A stretch of 62,391 bases of DNA, taken from contig SHWL01000009.1 in the NCBI GenBank assembly GCA_009693865.1, forward strand, positions 1 through 62,391, read 5' to 3'. Every line of letters starts with the position of its first letter. Positions within the stretch are counted from its first letter, which is position 1. The notes beneath the pieces were generated by a model. That model was given only the letters and a program-made list of their open reading frames with translations. It was not told where the DNA came from and did not search any database. Source of the stretch: Acetobacteraceae bacterium. Its GTDB lineage: Bacteria > Pseudomonadota > Alphaproteobacteria > Acetobacterales > Acetobacteraceae. Of this stretch, positions 55,716 through 62,391 are shown one piece after another. Made by a program: the position numbers and the translations under genes.

Positions 55716-56516
55716 GTGGATTTCACAGGCAAGGTTGCCCTGATTACCGGCGCGGGTAACGGCATCGGCCGTGCCGTCGCGCTCGGGTTCGCCAGGCGCG
55801 GCGCCCAGGTTGTCGTCGTCGATCGCGACCAGGACGCGGGCGAGGCGACGTCCGGCATCATTCGCCAGCAAGGCGGAAACTCCCTGTTCGTTGCCGCGGA
55901 TGTCACGAAATCGGCCGACGTCCAGAACTACGTCAAGGCCGCGCTCGATGCGTATGGCCGCATCGATTGTTTCCATAATAACGCGGGAATCGAAGGCTCC
56001 ATCGCGCCGACAGCCGAATACGACGAGGACATGTTCGACCAGGTCATGGCCGTCAACGTCCGAGGCGTTTTTCTGGGTTTGCGGCACGTGTTGCCGGTCA
56101 TGATCAGGCAGGAAAGCGGCGCGATCGTAAACACCGCCTCGATCGCGGGCCTCGTGGGCTCGCCGAACATGCCGGCTTACGTCGCGTCGAAACACGCCGT
56201 CATTGGACTGACGAAGACCGCCTCGGGAGAGGTCGGGCGGTCCGGCGTGCGGGTGAACGCGGTCTGCCCGGGACCGATCGATACGCGAATGATCCATGCG
56301 GTGGAGTCGATGTTGAGTCCCAATGACCCCGGCGGGGTGAGCGCGCGGTATCAACAAAGCATCCCGCTCGGACGCTACGGCCAGCCGGAGGAAGTCGCGA
56401 ATATCGTGATTTTCCTGTGTTCCAGCCTGGCATCGAACATCACGGGCGCGCAATATGTCGTCGATGGCGGGCGCACCGCGACGGGTGGGGCGGTCAGTAA
56501 TCCGGGCATTCGCTGA
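55716..56516 (+). CDS. SDR family oxidoreductase
   Basis: 266 residues from GTG 55716, chosen because CGGAGG (55705-55710) lies 5 nt upstream and the translation then starts MDFTGKVALITGAGNGIGRA. TGAGNGIG, NNAG in FHNNAGIEGS, catalytic Ser in NTASIAG, YVASKHAV (Tyr, Lys) and the terminal YVVDGG are intact. The substrate is unknown. It follows soxAG after the palindrome, so likely a separate transcript. The next gene, ycjX, starts within 17 nt of the stop. Confidence 0.88.
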   Translation: MDFTGKVALITGAGNGIGRAVALGFARRGAQVVVVDRDQDAGEATSGIIRQQGGNSLFVAADVTKSADVQNYVKAALDAYGRIDCFHNNAGIEGSIAPTAEYDEDMFDQVMAVNVRGVFLGLRHVLPVMIRQESGAIVNTASIAGLVGSPNMPAYVASKHAVIGLTKTASGEVGRSGVRVNAVCPGPIDTRMIHAVESMLSPNDPGGVSARYQQSIPLGRYGQPEEVANIVIFLCSSLASNITGAQYVVDGGRTATGGAVSNPGIR

Positions 56517-56532
56517 CGGCGGCGGCCCGGCT

Positions 56533-57957
56533 TTGCGTGGTGTTCTGAACACAGCTGGGCGGCTTTGGGCCACGTTGGACGGTCTGGTGAACGACCGCCC
56601 GATCAGGGTCGCGGTCACCGGACTGTCGCGGTCCGGCAAGACGGTTTTTCTGACGTCGTTGATCGCGAATTTGCTGGCGATGGGTACGGGCCGTCCCACG
56701 TTGCCCGCGTTGCGCGCGCGCATCGATCTGGGTGGGAAGGAACGCCTTCGAAATATCCGCCTGGTGCCCGCGCGCGCCAGCACCACGCCACGCTTCGACT
56801 ATCCCGGGAAACTGGCCGACATGGCCGCCCCCCAACCGCAATGGCCGGCACGAACCGAAGATCTGGCGGAGATCGAACTGGAACTGGAAATTCGATCGGG
56901 CAACGGCATTCTGGGCCAAATCCGCACCCTTACCGGCACACCCAGACTGCGATTGGAACTGCTGGATTATCCGGGCGAGTGGCTGCTTGATCTGCCCTTG
57001 CTCAACCAGACCCACTTAAAATGGTCCGCCGAAACATTGGCTCGTCTGCGCGAAAAACCTCGCGCGGACGCCGCCGCGGAATTCCTGGCTTTCATTGCCC
57101 ATATCGATCCTTCACGCGCCGCCGACGACGCGCTGATCCAACGCGGCCATCGGCTGTATAAAGCGGCCCTGGAACGTTGCCGCTCCGAACACGGTCTGCG
57201 TTATTTGCAGCCCGGCCGGTTCCTGACGATGGGCGCGCGCAACGATGCGCCGTTCATGTGGTTTTTTCCGGCGGACAATCTGCCGGCCAGCCCCGCCTCC
57301 GGTTCGATCGCCGACCTGCTGAACGCCCGGTTCGAGGCCTACAAGACCGACATGCGCGCGAATTTCTTCGACACCCACTTCCGCGCCTTCGATCGCCAGA
57401 TCGTGCTCGTGGATACTCTGGGCGCCCTGCACGCCGGCCGCGCCGCATACGAGGACACGGAACACGCCATTGCCGACATCGCCGCCTGCCTCGCCGGCGA
57501 GTCGCCGATCCTGCCGCGCTTTCTGGGTGGCGCGGGGATCGAGCGGGTCGCATTCGTCGCGACCAAGGCCGATCATGTGCCGGAGCTGCATCGCGACAAC
57601 CTTCGTGCGTTGATGCGCGACATGGTGCACCTGGCGGCGACGCACGGGCCGGGCGGTTCCGACACGGTGTCTTACCACGCCGCCGCCTCGGTCGTTTCGA
57701 CCACGGACGGATGGGCCGACCAACCTGACGGGCATCGCGAACCGGTCGTCTGGGGCCGCAAGATCGGCGAAGCTCAGGCGCGGCCCTACCGGGTTGGCAA
57801 TGTTCCGATCACTCGCCCGCCGGAGAGTTTCTGGTCGGGCCGGTATTTCGAACTCCCCTCCTTCACCCCGCCCGCGATCGACCCACATGGAGCGAACGGC
57901 ATTCCGCATCTCGGCCTGGACCGGATCCTGGCCGATCTGATTGGGGACAGACTATGA
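56533..57957 (+). CDS. ycjX: YcjX family P-loop GTPase (DUF463)
   Basis: About 474 residues if TTG 56533 is the start (weak Shine-Dalgarno; the true start is uncertain, as the frame is open to 56455 inside the SDR gene). DRPIRVAVTGLSRSGKTVFLTSLIANLL carries Walker A GLSRSGKT, and IVLVDTLGALHAG is the Walker B-like/G3 segment. VAFVATKADHV is a NKxD-like TKAD guanine motif. YcjX is stress-linked in gammaproteobacteria, in the ycjXF pair. The stop overlaps ycjF (ATGA). Confidence 0.86.
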   Translation: MRGVLNTAGRLWATLDGLVNDRPIRVAVTGLSRSGKTVFLTSLIANLLAMGTGRPTLPALRARIDLGGKERLRNIRLVPARASTTPRFDYPGKLADMAAPQPQWPARTEDLAEIELELEIRSGNGILGQIRTLTGTPRLRLELLDYPGEWLLDLPLLNQTHLKWSAETLARLREKPRADAAAEFLAFIAHIDPSRAADDALIQRGHRLYKAALERCRSEHGLRYLQPGRFLTMGARNDAPFMWFFPADNLPASPASGSIADLLNARFEAYKTDMRANFFDTHFRAFDRQIVLVDTLGALHAGRAAYEDTEHAIADIAACLAGESPILPRFLGGAGIERVAFVATKADHVPELHRDNLRALMRDMVHLAATHGPGGSDTVSYHAAASVVSTTDGWADQPDGHREPVVWGRKIGEAQARPYRVGNVPITRPPESFWSGRYFELPSFTPPAIDPHGANGIPHLGLDRILADLIGDRL

Positions 57958-58889
57958 CCGCGTTCCAACCGGGGTTCGTGGGCGACACGAAACCCCCAGA
58001 CCTGCCACGGCCAGTTTTGACGGAAACGGCGGACGAGCCGCTCAACCCTGGCTTCATCGAGACGACCAGTGCCCCGCCCAAGGCGATGCCCGCGGTCGTC
58101 CCGGCGCCTCTCCCGAACCCGGGTCTTGGCGCACTTGGCTGGATCGGCACCGGACTCGGGATCTTGGTCGTGGGCGGCTCGCTGCTGTCGCTGATCGGCT
58201 TCGTCGCCGACCAAATGGCTCGTTCCCTCGTCCTCGGCTGGGCCAGCCTTGGAGTCGTGGCCGCGGGTGTAACGGCGGTCGTCTGGGGCGCCGGACGAGA
58301 GGTCCGCGCCTACCGCCGCCTGAAGCGGGTAGATGTCTTGCGCGCGCGCCTCCGGCAGCCAGGTCTGCCTGTCGAGTCCGCGCGAGCCGAAAGCGCCGCC
58401 TGGCTGCGCACCGTCAGTCACACGCTGTCCGACCCGGATTCCGTCCGGCTGGCTCTGAATGGCTGTGGGACGGCGGAGGAAGTCCGCGCCATGCTCGCCC
58501 ATCGCGTCGTCGAGCCTTTGCGCGACCAGGCTGGCGCGCTTGCCACCCGCGCCGCCTCGCAAGGTGCGGCGATGGTCGCGATCATTCCGTCCCCGGCGCT
58601 GGAGGGGCTCGCCGCCGGGCTGCGCTCGCTGAAACTGATCCGGGAGATCGCCGCGCTATATGGGTTGCGGCCCAGCCTGACGGTGACGCTCGGCCTGGCG
58701 CGGCGGGCAGCGGTGACGGCGGCCAGTGTGTACGGGGTGAATGAGATCGCCGCGTCGGCGGCCGCGCATTTTCTGGCCGACGCGCCGGTGCTGCGGTCCA
58801 TTGCCTCCGCGGCGCCGGGCGCGGGGATCACGGCGCGGCGGATTTATCTTCTGGGCCGGTCGGTGGCCGAGGCCTGTTCGCCTTTGTAA
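57954..58889 (+). CDS. ycjF: YcjF family membrane protein (DUF697)
   Basis: 311 residues. A Pro-rich cytoplasmic head (first 50 residues) is followed by two membrane helices (LGWIGTGLGILVVGGSLLSLI and LVLGWASLGVVAAGVTAVVWGAG) and the DUF697 region to LLGRSVAEACSPL. This family (TIGR01620) partners YcjX and is thought to anchor it. The start overlaps the ycjX stop. The function is not known in detail. Confidence 0.85.
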   Translation: MTAFQPGFVGDTKPPDLPRPVLTETADEPLNPGFIETTSAPPKAMPAVVPAPLPNPGLGALGWIGTGLGILVVGGSLLSLIGFVADQMARSLVLGWASLGVVAAGVTAVVWGAGREVRAYRRLKRVDVLRARLRQPGLPVESARAESAAWLRTVSHTLSDPDSVRLALNGCGTAEEVRAMLAHRVVEPLRDQAGALATRAASQGAAMVAIIPSPALEGLAAGLRSLKLIREIAALYGLRPSLTVTLGLARRAAVTAASVYGVNEIAASAAAHFLADAPVLRSIASAAPGAGITARRIYLLGRSVAEACSPL

Positions 58890-58928
58890 CGAGCGGGTTT
58901 CAGAATGGTCAACCGCGTCACCCCCACT

Positions 58929-59009
58929 ACGTCATCCACGGACTTGTTCCGGGGACCGGAACCGGCACGGTACCGCGACCGGTCCACGGAACAAGTCCGT
59001 GGATGACGT
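58929..59009. repeat. Intergenic palindrome, GTCATCCACGG type
   Basis: Arms 58929-58959 and 58979-59009 (31 nt, one mismatch) with a 19-nt loop. The layout ACGTCATCCACGGACTTGTT is parallel to, but not the same as, the GTCATGGCCCGG family: both start GTCAT and share a CGGACTTGT/CGGCTTGTCC-like centre. It could terminate ycjF transcription. Confidence 0.82.
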
Positions 59010-59059
59010 TGAGGGGCATCGTTCGAACCGTAGGGTCGCTGGTATGATTGCTGGTACTA

Positions 59060-59219
59060 TGCCAGTGCGTTTAAACTTTGACTCTCGGCTCCCCCCCCTA
59101 CCGTCATGGCCCGGCCTGTCCGGGCCACCGGTCGCGGCACTGTGCTGGAATGGGTGGCCCGGACGAGCCGGGCCATGACGGTGGGGGGGGCGGTAGGTCA
59201 ATCTTTAAGCGCGCTGGTA
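59060..59219. repeat. Nested palindrome: REP-like unit inside older inverted arms
   Basis: The inner unit has 30-nt arms (59100-59129, 59153-59182; two mismatches) with 23-nt loop 59130-59152 that, read on the minus strand, ends GTGCCGCGACC as at 40479. The outer imperfect 23-nt arms (59060-59082, 59197-59219; about 18/23) read TGCCAGTGCGTTTAAACTT and so on. The outer pair is AT-richer and unlike the inner unit, as if the REP unit inserted in the loop of an older palindrome. Confidence 0.82.
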
Positions 59220-59280
59220 TTACTTGCCATGTTTCCAGTGTCACGCTACCGGTTGATGGCGGCTTTCTGGCGGATTGAAC

Positions 59281-60174
59281 ATGACCCATAAAACCATCCG
59301 CACTCCGGTGCTGGAGATCGCCTACACGGAAACCGGCCCGGAAGATGGTCCGCCCGTGATCCTGCTGCACGGCTTCCCCGATGACATCCACGCCTATGAC
59401 GGTGCCACGGGCCCGCTGGCGGCCCAGGGATGGCGGGTGTTGGTCCCGTATCTCAGGGGCTATGGGCCGACACGGTTTCTGTCAGCCGCGACACCTCGCT
59501 CGGGCGAGCAGGCCGCGCTTGGCAAGGACCTCCTCGACTTCATGGACGCCCTCTCGATCCCTCGTGCCATCCTGGGTGGCTACGACTGGGGCGGGCGCGC
59601 GGCCTGCGTGGTCGCGGCGCTGTGGCCGGAGCGGGTGCGCGCCCTGATGTCGATCAATGGCTACAACATTCAGAACATCTCCGCGGCGCTGAAACCGGCC
59701 CCCGCGGAGCAGGAATTGCGCCATTGGTACCAGTGGTATTTCAACACCGAGCGCGGGATCGCGGGCCTGACCGCCAACCGGCACGGCATCTGCAAACTCC
59801 TCTGGCGCGTGTGGTCGCCCAACTGGGCTTTCACCGACGCGGTCTACGACCGCACCGCGGAGAGTTTCGAAAATCCCGATTTCGTGGCGGTCGTGATCCA
59901 GTCCTACCGCCACCGGCACCAGAACGCGCCCGGCGATCCGGCTCTGGCGCCGATCGAGGCCCGGATCGCCACGCAACCGGCCATCGCTGTCCCCACCATC
60001 GTCCTGCACGGGGAGGCCGACGGTGTCGGTCCGGTTGCCGGCTCGGCCAGCCACGCGGGGCACTTTACCCACAGCCATGAACGCCGGGTCATCCCGGTCG
60101 CGGGCCATTTCCTGCCCAATGAGGCACCGGAAGCCATCGTTCAGGCCATCATTGACCTTGGGACGCGAAGCTGA
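59281..60174 (+). CDS. Alpha/beta hydrolase (epoxide hydrolase/haloalkane dehalogenase-like)
   Basis: 297 residues from ATG 59281. ILLHGFPDDIHAYD has the oxyanion HGFP motif, and the nucleophile elbow is GGYDWGGRAA with Asp as nucleophile, as in epoxide hydrolases and dehalogenases. The catalytic His is in VAGHFLPNEAPEA. A general acid such as Tyr in the cap is plausible (YQWYF). The substrate is unknown. It is convergent with the heptosyltransferase (4-nt gap). Confidence 0.87.
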   Translation: MTHKTIRTPVLEIAYTETGPEDGPPVILLHGFPDDIHAYDGATGPLAAQGWRVLVPYLRGYGPTRFLSAATPRSGEQAALGKDLLDFMDALSIPRAILGGYDWGGRAACVVAALWPERVRALMSINGYNIQNISAALKPAPAEQELRHWYQWYFNTERGIAGLTANRHGICKLLWRVWSPNWAFTDAVYDRTAESFENPDFVAVVIQSYRHRHQNAPGDPALAPIEARIATQPAIAVPTIVLHGEADGVGPVAGSASHAGHFTHSHERRVIPVAGHFLPNEAPEAIVQAIIDLGTRS

Positions 60175-60177
60175 CGT

Positions 60178-61482
60178 TCACCCCGGCTTTGGCTCGGCGT
60201 GCGCGCCAAAGCCGGGGATGGTCTCGATCGCCTGCCTTACATGCGAGGGCGTGATCAGCCGGGTGCATTCGAACTGACGCGGGGTGTCCCGGTGGCGCGG
60301 GCACCAAAGGAAGTCCTTGTGGTCGAACTTATGCCTTGGATCGTTCCAGCATGAGTTGCAGGCATGCCAGTTGATCACTCGGTAGGGCGTCTCGAACTCG
60401 TTCGTCGGATGGGTGAACCCGCTGATCAGCACCACGGGACAGCCGGCGGCCCAGGCGAGCCAGGACAGGCCGGAGGAAAGGCCGATGAACAGGGAGGCAT
60501 GGCGTAGCAGGCGGGCGCGCTCTGCCAGCGGCCGGTCGCCGGTCTGGTCCTCCGCGCCGTTGGGAATTGGGGTCCACATCAGGCCGAACCCGTGCACGGG
60601 CTTCTGGTCGACGCAGATGACGCGGTATCCGTGCTCCTTGAGGAAAGCGACGACCTCGCGCCAGCCGTTCGGGTTCGTCCAGTATTTGCAACCGCTGCTG
60701 CTCTGCACGGCGATGACGGCATAGGGTTCGTCGATCGGGCGGGTCTCGTCGGGCAGTGCCAGGCGCGGTGCGACCTCCGTGGGGTCGACGCCCAGGATGT
60801 AGCCGGCGGTGCGGTGGAGACCGACGAGGCGGAAGTCGGTCGGCTGCCAGTCGTTGGCCTCGTCGCCGAAGAAGACGCCCATGGAATAGGTGGCGTACAC
60901 GATCTCGGCCAATTGTTGCTCGACCATTTCCTCGTGAGTGACGAGGCGGAGATTGGGATAGGCGTCGCGCAACAGCGGAATGATCAGGCCGGACATCGCG
61001 CAGGTGACGCGGCAGGTTGGGAACTTCTCGGCGAACCGGTTCGCGTAGGGAAACCACGCGAGGATGTCGCCAAGCGTGCCGACCGGGAACTGGATCAGCA
61101 CGTCCTGATGGGCCGGGTCATGGTCGTGGGTCATGACCTCGTTCGGTTCGTCCGGTTTGGCATCGTCGATCGACCAGATTTCGACCCGGAAGCGGACATA
61201 CCAGCGTTTGGCGGAGTTAACGAAGGCGCCCTGATTCTCGCTTTCGAACAGGATATTGCCGGTGTCGAGGTCGCGCAGGCGGACGCGCCAGCGACCCTCG
61301 GTTCGGGGAGGGAGCATTACACGGCAGCCAAGGTTGAAGTCGAAACGGATACCGTCCGGTCCGATCAGGACGGGTGTGGCGGAGGCGGGGGGGTAGGGGG
61401 GTTTCGCCTCGGGCTCGGGTCGCGACGATGAGGCGGCAGTGGCGGTGGCGTCCGGGTCATTCGATGGAGTTTCAGCGGTCAT
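60178..61482 (-). CDS. BAHT-type O-heptosyltransferase (TibC-like, iron-finger)
   Basis: 434 residues. An acidic/Pro-rich N-terminus precedes a beta domain (GPDGIRFDFNLGCRV, RWYVRFRVEIWS) and a GT9/heptosyltransferase-like fold (VGTLGDILAWFPYANRFAEKF, AVIAVQSSSGCKYW). The C-terminus carries the Cys iron-finger CNSCWNDP, WCPRH and RQFECT that defines bacterial autotransporter heptosyltransferases. They glycosylate surface autotransporters with heptose or related sugars, using ADP-heptose. No autotransporter gene is in the window; a target beyond the right edge is possible. Confidence 0.87.
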   Translation of the reverse strand: MTAETPSNDPDATATAASSSRPEPEAKPPYPPASATPVLIGPDGIRFDFNLGCRVMLPPRTEGRWRVRLRDLDTGNILFESENQGAFVNSAKRWYVRFRVEIWSIDDAKPDEPNEVMTHDHDPAHQDVLIQFPVGTLGDILAWFPYANRFAEKFPTCRVTCAMSGLIIPLLRDAYPNLRLVTHEEMVEQQLAEIVYATYSMGVFFGDEANDWQPTDFRLVGLHRTAGYILGVDPTEVAPRLALPDETRPIDEPYAVIAVQSSSGCKYWTNPNGWREVVAFLKEHGYRVICVDQKPVHGFGLMWTPIPNGAEDQTGDRPLAERARLLRHASLFIGLSSGLSWLAWAAGCPVVLISGFTHPTNEFETPYRVINWHACNSCWNDPRHKFDHKDFLWCPRHRDTPRQFECTRLITPSHVRQAIETIPGFGAHAEPKPG

Positions 61483-61717
61483 CGTCGCTCCGGATGCTCG
61501 GCGCCTGAAATGGCTGAAGTCACCGCCGGACTATGAGTCGAACCATCGGCGGGTGTCAAAGCGCGGCATCCCATCGGTGGCCGTGCGGATACGCCGGGAT
61601 TTCGTCGCTCATGCCCGGCCGGGCCGCGGCTCGAATTCTGCAAATGTCTGCCGTTGCCAACGCAATGGCGCCCGCGTAACGTCCAGGCAAAGCTCGCGAA
61701 ACATCCTGGATCGTGAC

Positions 61718-62391
61718 ATGCCCGTCCCGCCAGAAACGGCCGATCCGGCGCCGGAACAGCCTCGCAAGCCACGACGGCCGCCTCGGACCGCTGACGAGAA
61801 GGCAGCCCTGCAAACGGCCATGGACGACGTATGTGGCCAACTGCGGCGACGGGCGTTGGTGCTGAAAAGATGTGCGATATTCGCTTTCGTGGTGACCGTG
61901 GTGCTGTTGGGCGCCGGCGGCTGGTTCATCTGGAACGCCGACGACTATGCGCTGGCGCAGTCCAAGGAGCAGTCGGCGGCGCTGGCGACGCAACGCGCGG
62001 CGGCCGATGAGCAGGACAAGCGGGTCAAGGAGTTGGAGAAGCAGTTCCTGGCGGCGAAGTCCGCACTGGCCGACCAGATCGCCCTGGGTTGGCCGCCCCG
62101 CCGCGTGGGGCAGTCGCTCTACGGCTCAACAATGGCGCCAGACGGCCGCCGCGGCTGGGCCGTGGGCGAGGGCGGCACGATCCTGCGCACCGAGAATGCC
62201 GGCGCGTCCTGGCAGACACAGACCGCCGGAACGACGGAGGATTTCAGGTCCGTCCAGATGGCCTCGGACGGGCTGCGCGGCTGGGCCGTGGGCTCGGGCG
62301 GCACGATCCTGCGCACCGGGAATGCCGGCGCGTCCTGGCAGACACAGACCGCCGGAACGACGAACAATCTCTGGTCCATCCAGATGGCCTC
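61718..62391 (+). CDS. Membrane-anchored repeat protein (Ycf48/BNR-like repeats), 5' part
   Basis: The gene runs off the right edge; 224 codons are visible from ATG 61718 (weak Shine-Dalgarno, start uncertain). A Pro/Arg-rich cytoplasmic head (1-50) is followed by one membrane helix (CAIFAFVVTVVLLGAGGWF, about 52-70), a heptad-rich coiled coil (about 79-121: ADEQDKRVKELEKQFLAAK) and repeats of 42 residues beginning at residue 139, each with GWAVGxGGTILRT and NAGASWQTQTAGTT. Such WAVG/GTILxTxDGGxxW repeats form beta-propellers in Ycf48-like proteins. The function is unknown. Confidence 0.75.
   Translation, partial: MPVPPETADPAPEQPRKPRRPPRTADEKAALQTAMDDVCGQLRRRALVLKRCAIFAFVVTVVLLGAGGWFIWNADDYALAQSKEQSAALATQRAAADEQDKRVKELEKQFLAAKSALADQIALGWPPRRVGQSLYGSTMAPDGRRGWAVGEGGTILRTENAGASWQTQTAGTTEDFRSVQMASDGLRGWAVGSGGTILRTGNAGASWQTQTAGTTNNLWSIQMA
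62132..62391 (+). repeat. Near-identical 126-nt tandem coding repeats
   Basis: Units 62132-62257, 62258-62383 and the start of a third at 62384. The first 35 codons differ by only a few bases between units 1 and 2 (for example GAG/TCG and GAG/GGG), while 20-25 nt near the end of each unit vary (EDFRSVQ against NNLWSIQ). Synonymous positions are also conserved, indicating recent duplication or gene conversion. Confidence 0.85.

Larger units (their letters stand above)
58890..59280. other. 391-nt gene-free region with two palindromes
   Basis: No gene-like ORF. It holds the palindromes 58929-59009 and 59060-59219 described separately. The remaining sequence is simple divergent spacer, with C-rich (59091-59098) and G-rich (59182-59190) runs flanking the second element. 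The promoter of the following hydrolase gene must overlap the outer arm near 59220-59280. Confidence 0.7.

Overview
The window is a high-GC chromosomal segment of an alphaproteobacterium. Gene content and order (HrcA, a DinB with an N-terminal Cys cluster, a DUF4167 gene beside prmC, HDAC-tusA-xseB-tlyA, heterotetrameric sarcosine oxidase, the BAHT heptosyltransferase, proteins with FDPxWY-type repeats) fit the Rhodospirillales, most likely Acetobacteraceae. That placement is inference. I found no rRNA, tRNA, CRISPR array or intact transposase.

0-9 kb: the start of a DHA2-type MFS pump (cut by the window edge), plsC, then a long minus-strand catabolic cluster: a degenerate M28-like protein, three tandem paralogous TauD/TfdA dioxygenases, a fumarylacetoacetase-fold hydrolase, an orphan family-5 binding protein and an SDR. 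A cysteine-dioxygenase-like cupin and a 2Fe-2S ferredoxin run the other way.

9-19 kb: hrcA, a Phd antitoxin with a frameshifted VapC partner and a clear operator palindrome, a Gfo/Idh/MocA oxidoreductase, a GH19-type lysozyme/chitinase, an SDR, a serine hydrolase, an NMT1-like binding protein and a decayed luciferase-like monooxygenase. A lower-GC BglII/BstYI-type restriction-modification pair sits against the 3' end of that pseudogene.

19-34 kb: housekeeping genes (tlyA, xseB, HDAC, tusA, a SEC-C protein, a ROK kinase, dinB, a nitrilase-family amidase, nadK, metX, prmC, DUF4167, rho, two DUF29 genes, a second FAH hydrolase, xthA, an MFS transporter).

34-48 kb: a 0.33 kb composite palindrome, a VOC protein, a complete branched-chain amino-acid type ABC operon, clpB with a sigma-32-like promoter, a MOSC protein, a 1019-residue two-domain glycosyltransferase and a class III CoA-transferase.

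48-62 kb: a GMC oxidoreductase with a possible 26-residue membrane peptide downstream, then a divergent sarcosine oxidase operon soxB-soxD-soxAG in which alpha and gamma subunits are fused but a strong internal Shine-Dalgarno and ATG remain at the junction. Then an SDR, the ycjX/ycjF pair, an alpha/beta hydrolase, a BAHT-type O-heptosyltransferase and, running off the right edge, a membrane-anchored protein with nearly identical 126-nt repeats.

Recurring themes are long nested intergenic palindromes (26.3, 34.7, 40.5, 55.6, 58.9 and 59.1 kb), some sharing a conserved 23-nt loop in either orientation, and four gene junctions where a TTG start overlaps the upstream stop as TTGA. The most novel items are the soxAG fusion with retained internal start, the palindrome family, the triple dioxygenase operon, the leaderless extended -10 promoter of the R-M operon and the edge repeat protein.
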